Program-made: the position numbers and the translations under genes
Notes under the pieces: model-generated
What the model saw: only the letters and a program-made list of their open reading frames with translations
Databases searched by the model: none
What the model was told of the DNA's origin: nothing
Part shown: piece after piece, positions 9,192 to 16,721 of the stretch
Numbering within the stretch: position 1 is the stretch's first letter
Layout of the letters: the number at the start of each line of letters is the position of its first letter
Assembly (NCBI RefSeq): GCF_020873915.1
Contig: NZ_JAHWGP010000004.1
Span: 186,001-250,000 of the forward strand
Direction: 5' to 3'
Source of the DNA: Streptomyces sp. DH5
Lineage (GTDB): Bacteria; Actinomycetota; Actinomycetes; Streptomycetales; Streptomycetaceae
DNA length: 64,000 bases

Positions 9192-10645
9192 GTACGACGT
9201 CCGTACCCGAAGTCGTGGCTCCGCCGGTCCGTATCGGATGGCCGGCGATCGGTGCCCTCGGCGTCCTGGCGCTCGCCCTCGGCACCCTGCAGTCGGTGGT
9301 GGAGCCCGCGCTGCCGCTGCTGCAACGTGAGTTGGGGGTCAGTGCGGCCGAAGGGGCCCTGATCGGCAACGCGCTCCTCGTCACCGGCGCGGTCGTCACG
9401 CCCGTCGCGGGCAAGCTCGGCGACCGCTACGGCGGGAAGCGGGTGCTGGTCCGGCTGACGGCCGTGGTCTCGGCGGGCGGCCTGACGGCCGCTCTGGCGC
9501 CGAGCCTGCCGGTGCTGTTGTTCGGCCAGGTGTTGCAGGGCGTCATGGTGGGCGCGCTGCCCCTCTCCTTCATCCTGGTGCGCAAGCACCTCGCGGCAGG
9601 GGAGTCGCAGACGGTGATCGGGCTGGTCATCGCGCTGTTCACGGGCGGCAGCATGGTGGGCATGCTGTTCGCCGGGCCGATCGCGGAAGGGCTGTCCTGG
9701 CGGTGGATGTTCGGACTGCCGACGATCGCGGTCGTGGTGGCGACGGCGGCCGTGGCCCGGCTGGTGCCGCATGATCCGCCGGTCGGGACGGACCACGGGA
9801 TCGACTGGCCCGGCACGGTCCTGCTGAGCGGCACGCTGCTCGTGTTCATGCTCGGGCTCGTGACGGTGACGAGGGACGGTGGCGTGCCGCCGCTCGCGGT
9901 CGGTGCCGTCGCGGTGGCCGTGGCCGGTCTCGCGACCGGGTGGGTCATGGTCGAGCGCCGGGCGGTCTCGCCGATGGTCGATCTGCGCATGCTGGCGAAG
10001 TCCGCGGTCTGGAGGGCCTGTGCGCTCACGTTCGTCATCAGCGTCAGTTCCGGGATGGTGCTCCTGCTCCTCCCGCAGATGTTCGCGGCGCCGGCCGACG
10101 GGTACGGCTTCGGAGCCAGTACCACCGACATCGGGCTGCTCCTGCTGCCCGGCGCCGTCGCCGGGGTGCTGAGCGATTCGGTCGGCGGGATCGCGGCGCG
10201 GCGTTTCGGCCCGCGTGCCGTGGTCGTCGTGGCCGCCGTCGTCACGGCGGCCACGATGACCGCCCTGGCGTCGCTGCACACCGCACCATGGCAGCTCGTC
10301 CTCGCGAAGGTGCTGACCGCGTTCGCCGCGGGAGTGGGCACGACGGCGCTGCTCGCCGGTACGGCCACCGCCATCGGGACCGAGGACATCGGCATCACCA
10401 CCAGCCTGCTCGTGGTCACCCGCGTGATCGGCGTCGCGCTGGGCGCCCAGGCCGGCGGCGCGATCCTCGACGCCGGGATCGGGCCGGTGGCGGGCCTGCC
10501 GGCCGAATCGGCCTTCGTCACGGGGTTCGTCGTCTCCGGCCTCGTCGCCGCGCTGTCACTGCTGTTCGTCGGTACGGCGAAAGCCCGCACGGCGAAAGCC
10601 CGCACGGCGAAAGTCCGTACGACGGAAGAAGGAGTCCGGGCATGA
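9188..10645 (+). CDS. MFS drug-resistance transporter (DHA2-like)
   Basis: A 485-residue membrane protein with about 14 hydrophobic helices. It has the MFS loop motif GKLGDRYGGKR between helices 2 and 3 and a helix-5 region resembling the antiporter motif (GPIAEGLSWRWMFGLP). It probably exports a small hydrophobic compound by proton antiport. The GTG at 9188 is preferred because it overlaps the leader frame in GTGA and precedes the first helix closely; a longer start at 9077 would add unrelated residues. The C-terminus carries a threefold AKART repeat (15-bp tandem repeats). The stop overlaps the FAD monooxygenase start by ATGA, so pump and enzyme are made together. Confidence 0.9.
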   Translation: MSTTSVPEVVAPPVRIGWPAIGALGVLALALGTLQSVVEPALPLLQRELGVSAAEGALIGNALLVTGAVVTPVAGKLGDRYGGKRVLVRLTAVVSAGGLTAALAPSLPVLLFGQVLQGVMVGALPLSFILVRKHLAAGESQTVIGLVIALFTGGSMVGMLFAGPIAEGLSWRWMFGLPTIAVVVATAAVARLVPHDPPVGTDHGIDWPGTVLLSGTLLVFMLGLVTVTRDGGVPPLAVGAVAVAVAGLATGWVMVERRAVSPMVDLRMLAKSAVWRACALTFVISVSSGMVLLLLPQMFAAPADGYGFGASTTDIGLLLLPGAVAGVLSDSVGGIAARRFGPRAVVVVAAVVTAATMTALASLHTAPWQLVLAKVLTAFAAGVGTTALLAGTATAIGTEDIGITTSLLVVTRVIGVALGAQAGGAILDAGIGPVAGLPAESAFVTGFVVSGLVAALSLLFVGTAKARTAKARTAKVRTTEEGVRA

Positions 10646-11853
10646 CATCCAACGGTCTGCACCGCACGGTTCTGGTTTCCGGGGCCAGCATCGCCGGCCC
10701 CGCGTTGGCGTACTGGCTGCACCGGGCCGGATGCGCGGTCACCGTGGTGGAGAAGGCGGACGCACTGCGCGGCGGTGGTTACCCGGTCGACATCCGCGGT
10801 ACCGCGCTGGAGGTGGTCCGGCGGATGGGGATACTGCCGCGCCTGCGGGACGCGCACGTCGACTCGCGTCGCGTCACCTTCCTCGACGCCGACGGGGGTG
10901 AAGTGGCCTCGCTCTCCCCGGGTGCCGTGGCGGGCGGGGCCGGGGAACAGGACCTCGAGGTGCGTCGCGGGGACCTGGCCGAGATCCTCCACGCGACGGC
11001 CCGCGACGACGTGGAGTTCCTGTTCGGCGACTCCATCGACACCCTCGACCAGTCCGGGCAGGGGGTCGACGTCGCCTTCCACAGCGGGCGGCGGCGCACC
11101 TTCGACCTGGTGATCGGCGCCGACGGCATGCACTCGGCCACCCGCGGGGCCCTGTTCGGCCCCGAGGAACGGTTCCACCACTACCTCGGGTACTGCTTCG
11201 CCGTCTTCACCATGCCGAACACCCTCGGGCTCTCCCGGGAGATCGTGCTGTGGAACACCCCGGGGAAGGCCGGGGCCCTCTACGCCGTCGGGGACGACAG
11301 CGAACTGCACGCCTTCCTGAACGTCCACCGGCCCGAACCTCCCTCCGACGTCCTCCGCAACCCCGACGCCCAACGGGCCCTGCTCGCCACGGCCTTCGCG
11401 GGCGCGGGGTGGGAGATCCCCCGGATGGTCGGTGCCATGCGCGACGCGGACGACCTGTTCTTCGACACGGTCGGCCAGATCCGCATGCCCCACTGGTCCA
11501 GCGGCCGCGTCGCACTCGTCGGCGACGCCGCCTACGCACCCTCGTTCCTGACCGGGCAGGGGTCGAGCCTCGCGCTGGCCGGCGCCTACGTGCTCGCCGG
11601 CGCCCTGGCCGCGAACCGGGACCACACGGCGGCCTTCGCCGCCTACGAACGCGGCGTCCGCGAGTTCGTCGAACTGAACCAGGCACTGGTCGACCACGGT
11701 GCGGCCACCCTCTTCCCCACCACGGCGCGGGCCCTGGAACAACGCGACACGAGGCTGCGGAGCCTGGTCACCATGCCCTCCGCGGCGACGGCACGACCGG
11801 CCCACTCGGCCCTCACGCTGCCCCCGTTCCCCCCGTTTCCTCCGGTTCCGTGA
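10642..11853 (+). CDS. FAD-dependent aromatic/antibiotic monooxygenase (PHBH/TetX class)
   Basis: A 403-residue group A flavin monooxygenase. It shows the Rossmann FAD fingerprint VLVSGASIAGPALAYWL at the N-terminus, a YPVDIRG substrate loop, the DLVIGADGMHS motif (DG fingerprint) near residue 160, and the second FAD motif ALVGDAAYAPSFLTGQG near residue 290. Such enzymes hydroxylate aromatic or polyketide substrates with NAD(P)H and oxygen; TetX-like members inactivate tetracyclines. The ATGA overlap with the exporter gene suggests a paired modification-and-export role, which is inference. The C-terminus ends in a proline/phenylalanine tail (PPFPPFPPVP). Confidence 0.9.
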   Translation: MTSNGLHRTVLVSGASIAGPALAYWLHRAGCAVTVVEKADALRGGGYPVDIRGTALEVVRRMGILPRLRDAHVDSRRVTFLDADGGEVASLSPGAVAGGAGEQDLEVRRGDLAEILHATARDDVEFLFGDSIDTLDQSGQGVDVAFHSGRRRTFDLVIGADGMHSATRGALFGPEERFHHYLGYCFAVFTMPNTLGLSREIVLWNTPGKAGALYAVGDDSELHAFLNVHRPEPPSDVLRNPDAQRALLATAFAGAGWEIPRMVGAMRDADDLFFDTVGQIRMPHWSSGRVALVGDAAYAPSFLTGQGSSLALAGAYVLAGALAANRDHTAAFAAYERGVREFVELNQALVDHGAATLFPTTARALEQRDTRLRSLVTMPSAATARPAHSALTLPPFPPFPPVP

Positions 11854-11873
11854 CCCGGTGCGGGTAGCGCGGT

Positions 11874-11918
11874 GGGACGGCGCGGTCCGCGGGAGGCTCC
11901 CGCGGACCGTGCCGTCCC
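11874..11918 (+). terminator. long hairpin after the monooxygenase gene
   Basis: A 21-bp stem with a single G–T mismatch and a 3-base loop begins 20 bp after the stop. It should terminate the MFS–monooxygenase transcript. Confidence 0.75.
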
Positions 11919-11944
11919 GAGCGTCGTTCCGCGGCCCGTCGTCG

Positions 11945-11986
11945 CGTCGCCGCCCGGCGCCCGTGGGCTCGCGCCGGGCGGCGACG
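11945..11986 (-). terminator. hairpin for the convergent two-component operon
   Basis: A perfect 16-bp stem (CGTCGCCGCCCGGCGC and complement) with a 10-base loop lies 50 bp past the stop of the response regulator at 12037. With the hairpin at 11874 it separates two convergent operons. Confidence 0.7.
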
Positions 11987-12036
11987 GGTGTGCGCGGCCG
12001 GCCACTTGAGGGCCCGGCGGGACTCCGGTACCGGCC

Positions 12037-12729
12037 TTACGGCCGACGGTCCCCGCCGCCGTCGGGGGTGGCCCGGGCCAGGCCCGTCCGGTAGGCGATG
12101 ACGACGAGTTGCGCCCGGTCGCGGGCCTCCAGCTTCGTCATGGCGCGCTGCACGTGGGCGCGGACGGTGAAGGGGCTGAGGAACATCCGCTCGGCGATCT
12201 CCTGGTTGGACAGGCCGGTCGCGACCGCGGCCACCATCTCGCGTTCGCGCGGGGTGAGCGCGGCGAGCTGTTCGGAGCGGTGCGAGGGGGCCGGCTCCGG
12301 CGTGGCCAGGAAACGGGCCACCAGGGAGCGGGTGGCGGTGGGGGACAGCAGGGTGTCGCCGTCGGCGATCGTCCGTACGGCGTCCAGCAGTTCCTCGGCG
12401 CCGATGCCCTTGCCGATGAAGCCGCCGGCTCCCGCGCGCAGCGCCTGGGCGACGTACTCGTCGGTCTCGTACGTGGTGAGGATCAGGATGCGGCTGGCCC
12501 GCAGTTCCGGGTCGGCGCAGATCTGCGCCGTGGCGGTGAGGCCGTCCACCTCGGGCATGCGGATGTCCATGACCACCACGTCCGGGCGCAGTTGCCGGGC
12601 GAGTCTCACCGCCTCCCTGCCGTCGGCGGCCTCGCCGACCACGGTGATGTCGTCGGCGCTGTCGAGGAGCATCCTGAAGGCGCCGCGCAGCAGGGCCTGG
12701 TCGTCGGCGAGGAGGACCCGGTACGTCAT
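12037..12729 (-). CDS. NarL/FixJ-type response regulator
   Basis: A 230-residue regulator. The receiver domain (1–120) has the acidic pair DD at 9–10, phospho-acceptor Asp in VVVMDIRMPEVDG near 54, a TT in LILTTYETDE and Lys in GFIGKGI. A LuxR-type HTH follows (LTPREREMVAAVATGLSNQE, then a recognition helix around FTVRAHVQRAMTKL). It is last in the operon MMPL – kinase – regulator, 48 bp after the kinase. It is the natural candidate to bind the palindromes shared by the MMPL and MFS promoters; that is an inference. Confidence 0.93.
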   Translation of the reverse strand: MTYRVLLADDQALLRGAFRMLLDSADDITVVGEAADGREAVRLARQLRPDVVVMDIRMPEVDGLTATAQICADPELRASRILILTTYETDEYVAQALRAGAGGFIGKGIGAEELLDAVRTIADGDTLLSPTATRSLVARFLATPEPAPSHRSEQLAALTPREREMVAAVATGLSNQEIAERMFLSPFTVRAHVQRAMTKLEARDRAQLVVIAYRTGLARATPDGGGDRRP

Positions 12730-12777
12730 GGTGTGCCCCCGGCCTCGCTGTCGCCCGTTCGTCCGTCCGTCATTCCG

Positions 12778-14097
12778 TCACTCCGTCCGTTCATCGCTCC
12801 GTCCGTCGCGCCGTGAGCCGTACGCCCCCTCGGTGGTCGCCGCGTGGCCGGTTCCCCGTGTCGTGTCCTTGGCGGACGGGAGGGGCAGCCGGACGGAGAC
12901 GAGGAAGCCGCCCTCCGGGCGTGGGCCCGCGGAGAGGAGGCCCCCGACCGCGGTGGCGCGTTCACGCATGCCGATCAGTCCGTAACCGGGCGGCCCGTCC
13001 GGCGTCTTGAGGACCCGGGGCCATGTGGACGCGGCCGGCGCCGTACGGGTGCCCTGCCCGTCGTCGGCGACGGTGAGGGTCACATGGTCGCGGGCCCAGA
13101 CGAGGCGCACCCGGGCCTCACCGGTGCCGGCGTGTTTGGTCACGTTGGTCAGGGCCTCCTGGACGATGCGGTAGGCGGTGAGGTCCACCCCCGGCGCCAG
13201 TGGTCCGGCCGTGCCCTCCTGGTGCACCGACACCTCCAGGCCCGCGCGGCGGAAGGACGCGAGGAGCGTGGGGAGCCGGGAGAGCGCGGGTGCCGGTTCG
13301 GCGGGCGTGGCCGCGTCCCCGGTCTGACGCAGCAGACCGACCGTGGCCCGCAGGTCGTCGAGCGCGTCGGAGGTGGTCTCGACGAGTTCCTTGAGGCTCT
13401 TGCGGGTCTGTTCCGGGCGGGTGTCGAAGAGGTGGGCGGCGACCGTGGCCTGTGCGTTGGCCAGGGTGATCTGGTGGGCCACGAGGTCGTGCAGTTCCCG
13501 GGCGATGCGCACCCGTTCCTCGGAGACCCGCCGGCGTGCCTCGCTGTCCTTGCTCTCCTCGGCGCGCCGGGCCCGTTCCTCCACGGCCGCCAGGTAGGCC
13601 CGTCGGTTCCGCACCGAGTAACCGAGTACGCCGGCCACCGGCGGGAACAGCGCCATCACCCCCATCCTGCTCGCGTCCTTCCAGGAGAAGTCCCCGGACA
13701 GGGAGGTGGAGGCGGCCAGTGCCACGGACACGAACAGCACCGCGCCCGCCGCGCGGCGTTCGGTGCGCGCGGCGAGCGAGTAGGAGTAGGCGCTGATCAG
13801 GGCGGGGGCCACGACGAGCGGGGTGAGCAGGAGGTTCAGGAGCGGTGCCAGCACGCCGATCGCGGTGGTGGCCGCCAGGGTGGCCAGGGGTGCCCGGTGC
13901 CGCGCCGGCAGCACGGCACAGGACGTCACGGCGATGGCGTAGGCGGCGGCGGGCGGCGCCGACAGGGTGTCGTCGACCCGCACGGCCCCGCCGAACAGGC
14001 AGAGCGCGAACGCCGCCGCCGTGATCGCCGCCTCCCGCGACCACGCGCGGCGTGGTCGCGCGTGGCCGCCCCCGGGTTTCACGGCTTGCTCAGTCAC
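12778..14097 (-). CDS. sensor histidine kinase, HisKA_3 type
   Basis: A 439-residue kinase with about five membrane helices in the first 175 residues and almost no extracellular loop, so it probably senses within or at the membrane. The dimerisation motif RIARELHDLVAHQITLA carries the phosphorylated His. The HATPase_c domain has VQEALTNVTKHAG, DDGQGT and GYGLIGMRERA. The GTG start overlaps the MMPL stop by 8 bp, giving translational coupling. This intramembrane-kinase plus exporter layout is common for cell-envelope or antibiotic stress modules. The C-terminal tail is basic and repetitive, encoded by CGTCCGT-rich DNA. Confidence 0.92.
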   Translation of the reverse strand: MTEQAVKPGGGHARPRRAWSREAAITAAAFALCLFGGAVRVDDTLSAPPAAAYAIAVTSCAVLPARHRAPLATLAATTAIGVLAPLLNLLLTPLVVAPALISAYSYSLAARTERRAAGAVLFVSVALAASTSLSGDFSWKDASRMGVMALFPPVAGVLGYSVRNRRAYLAAVEERARRAEESKDSEARRRVSEERVRIARELHDLVAHQITLANAQATVAAHLFDTRPEQTRKSLKELVETTSDALDDLRATVGLLRQTGDAATPAEPAPALSRLPTLLASFRRAGLEVSVHQEGTAGPLAPGVDLTAYRIVQEALTNVTKHAGTGEARVRLVWARDHVTLTVADDGQGTRTAPAASTWPRVLKTPDGPPGYGLIGMRERATAVGGLLSAGPRPEGGFLVSVRLPLPSAKDTTRGTGHAATTEGAYGSRRDGRSDERTE

Positions 14098-16363
14098 GGC
14101 CCACGGGGAGCCGCCGCACGGCCGGGTCCGGCACGGTCGTGTCCGGCACGGTCGCGGAGGCCGGGACGGCCTTGCTCAGTGCCTCGCCCTCGATGTCCAC
14201 GTTCGGCAGCACGCGGTCCAGGGTACGGGGCAGCCACCAGGCCCGGTGGCCGAGCAGTGCCAGGACCGCGGGCACGATCGCCATCCGGACCACGAAGGCG
14301 TCGAAGGCGACGGCGGCGGCCAGGCCGACGCCCATCGTCTGGATGGTCGGGCTGGTCATCCCGACGAATCCGGCGAACACGCTGATCATGATGATCGCCG
14401 CCGCGGCCACCACCCGTCCGCTGTGCCGGAATCCGCTGACGATCGCCTCGCCGGGGGACGCGCCGTGGACGTAGGACTCCCGCATCCGGGTCAGGAGGAA
14501 GACCTCGTAGTCCATGGCGAGGCCGAACACGATGCCGATGACGAGAAGGGGCATCAGCGACATGACCGGTCCGGTCTGCTCGATACCGAGCAGGTCCGCC
14601 GCCCAGCCCCACTGGAAGACGGCGACGAGCACGCCGAAGGCGGCACCCACCGACAACAGGAAGCCCAGCGCCGCCTTGACCGGGACCAGGACCGAGCGGA
14701 AGACCACCGTCAGCAGGAGCACCGCCAGGCCGATGACCACGATCAGATAGGGGATGAGGGCGTCGGACATGGCCTCGGAGATGTCGATGTTCATCGCGGT
14801 CATGCCGGTCACCAGGACACCGGCGCCCGTCTCGGCCTCGATGCCGGGGGCCGCGCCCCGGAGCGCGTGCACCAGGTCCTTGGTCTCGCCGCTGTTCGGC
14901 GCGGTCTCCGGTACGGCGGTGAGGACGGCCGTGTCCCCGCTCTCGCTGTGGAGCGGCTCACCGACCGACGCCACCCCGTCCACGCTCTCCACGGTCCTGA
15001 CGACCGAGTCCGCGGCGGCCCGGGCGTCCGCGGACTCCGACAGGTCCACCACCACGGTCAGCGGGCCGTTGAATCCGGGGCCGAAGCCTTCCGACAGCAG
15101 GTCGTAGGCGCGGCGCTGGGTGGTCTCCACCGACTTGGACTCGTCGCCGGGCAGGCCGAGTTCGAGGCTCAGTACCGGTACGGCCACTGCTCCGAGCCCG
15201 AGTCCGGCGACCAGCAGCACGGCCACCGGCCGGCGCAGGACGAACCGGGCCCAGCGGGTGCCGAGTCCGGCCCGGCCGGCCGCGGCGGGCGCCCCACGGG
15301 TGCGCGCCCCGCGGGTGCGCGCGCTTCCCGGCCGGCCGGCCCCGCGGACGGCGCGGGGAAGGACCCGCCGGCCGAAGAAGCCGAACAGCGCGGGGACCAG
15401 CGTGAGGGCGACGAGTACGGCGAGGGCCACGGCGCCCGCACCGCCCATGCCCATCCTGGTGAGCTCGGGGATCCCGACGACGCCCAGGCCGACCAGGGCG
15501 ATGAAGACGGTCGCGCCGGCGAAGACGACGGCGGACCCGGCCGTGCCCACCGCCCGTCCGGCGGCCTCCTCCGGCTCGCTGCCCCCGGCGCGTTCGTCAC
15601 GGTAGCGGGAGGTGATGAAGAGGGCGTAGTCGATGCCGACCGCCAGTCCCAGCATCAGCGCCAGGATGGCGACGGTCGAGGTCAGGCCCAGCGGAACGGC
15701 CAGTGCGGAGACCAGGCCGAAGGCGATGCCGACCCCGAGGAAGGCGGTCAGCAGCGACAGTCCGGCCGCGACCAGCGACCCCAGGGCCAAGACCAGCACC
15801 ACCGCGGCCACCGCGATGCCGATGATCTCCGTCGTACCGCCCGGTGCCTCTTCCGCGTCCAGGGCCGAGCCGCCGATCTCGACGGTCAGCCCCAGGTTCC
15901 GGCCCCGGTCCGCGGCGTCCTCGAGGGCGCTCCGTGTCGCATCGGTCAGGTCGACGACGCCCACGGTGTAGGTGACCGTGGAGTAGGCGATGGTGCCGTC
16001 CTCGCTGACGGCACCGGTCTCGTAGGGGTCGGTGGCCGACGCGACCTGGCGGCCCCGGTCCAGCGAGCCGACCGTCTCCTCGACGGCCGCCCTGTTCTCC
16101 TTCGCCGTCACCCGCTGCCCGTCCGGGGCCCGGAACACCAGGCGGGCCTCGGCGCCCTGGGAGTTGCCCTGCGGGAAGCGCTCGTCCAGCAGGTCGAACG
16201 CCTTCTGCGACTCGGTGCCGGGCATGGAGAGTTCCTCCTCCTCCCCGGCCGGCGCCATGGCGGCGGCGGCGATGGCCAGCACCAGGATCCCCAGCCACAG
16301 ACCGCCCACGAGTCGGCGCCGCCGGAAGGCCCACCGTCCGGCCCGGTACAGAAAAGTCGCCAC
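14090..16363 (-). CDS. MMPL/RND-family exporter
   Basis: A 757-residue transporter with the MMPL layout: one N-terminal helix, a large extracytoplasmic domain (about 45–190), five helices, a second external domain (about 400–530) and five helices. Characteristic are GIDYALFITSRYRDE and, in the second half, GLAMDYEVFLLTRMRE, where the Asp-Tyr pairs fit the proton path of the family. Such proteins export lipids, lipid-linked compounds or drugs. The GTG start has GGAG ten bases upstream. It is first in the operon with the kinase and regulator. Its promoter and first codons are duplicated in reverse upstream of the MFS gene. Confidence 0.9.
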   Translation of the reverse strand: MATFLYRAGRWAFRRRRLVGGLWLGILVLAIAAAAMAPAGEEEELSMPGTESQKAFDLLDERFPQGNSQGAEARLVFRAPDGQRVTAKENRAAVEETVGSLDRGRQVASATDPYETGAVSEDGTIAYSTVTYTVGVVDLTDATRSALEDAADRGRNLGLTVEIGGSALDAEEAPGGTTEIIGIAVAAVVLVLALGSLVAAGLSLLTAFLGVGIAFGLVSALAVPLGLTSTVAILALMLGLAVGIDYALFITSRYRDERAGGSEPEEAAGRAVGTAGSAVVFAGATVFIALVGLGVVGIPELTRMGMGGAGAVALAVLVALTLVPALFGFFGRRVLPRAVRGAGRPGSARTRGARTRGAPAAAGRAGLGTRWARFVLRRPVAVLLVAGLGLGAVAVPVLSLELGLPGDESKSVETTQRRAYDLLSEGFGPGFNGPLTVVVDLSESADARAAADSVVRTVESVDGVASVGEPLHSESGDTAVLTAVPETAPNSGETKDLVHALRGAAPGIEAETGAGVLVTGMTAMNIDISEAMSDALIPYLIVVIGLAVLLLTVVFRSVLVPVKAALGFLLSVGAAFGVLVAVFQWGWAADLLGIEQTGPVMSLMPLLVIGIVFGLAMDYEVFLLTRMRESYVHGASPGEAIVSGFRHSGRVVAAAAIIMISVFAGFVGMTSPTIQTMGVGLAAAVAFDAFVVRMAIVPAVLALLGHRAWWLPRTLDRVLPNVDIEGEALSKAVPASATVPDTTVPDPAVRRLPVGRD

Positions 16364-16533
16364 TTGCCGATCACTCCAGACACCACCGCACGAGAGGAAT
16401 GCGCGGGATCCCGCGCGCCTTCCACACTTCCCGCCGGCGTCCCGGCGGGCATCGTCCTCCGCAGCCGTCCTGGCCTGGTGCTCCCGGACCAGCCGCCCGC
16501 CCGTCCTGGTGCCTCCGCACTACGGGCCGGCCC
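16293..16533 (-). repeat. inverted duplication, right copy
   Basis: This segment, read on the minus strand, comprises the region before the MMPL gene and its first codons. It pairs with 8893–9133 in inverted orientation across about 7.2 kb. Upstream similarity ends near 16533. Confidence 0.85.
16401..16416. promoter_or_regulatory. 16-bp palindrome, candidate operator of the MMPL operon
   Basis: GCGCGGGATCCCGCGC, 38 bp upstream of the MMPL start, is the counterpart of the 18-bp palindrome at 9009; only its outermost pair is broken here. The rest of the 16364–16721 gap holds the duplicated segment and then about 190 bp with no recognised feature. Confidence 0.4.
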
Positions 16534-16721
16534 AGCCGGGGGAGGGCCCGACCGGGGAGTGGCGACCTGAGCTGTACGGACCCGGCCCTCCCGGGCTTCC
16601 CACCCGCGTCCGCGTACCACGGACGCGGTACGCGGCGCCGGTCCCGTACGCCGCTGGGAGGGCACCCGGCTCGGTCTGCGGTCGACAACCCGGTGACAGG
16701 TGGACCCCGTACGGTTGACGC

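Noticed and set aside
9427-11805. 792-codon minus-strand frame opposite the MFS and monooxygenase genes
   Set aside because: Shadow of two genes with clear motifs; low-complexity translation.
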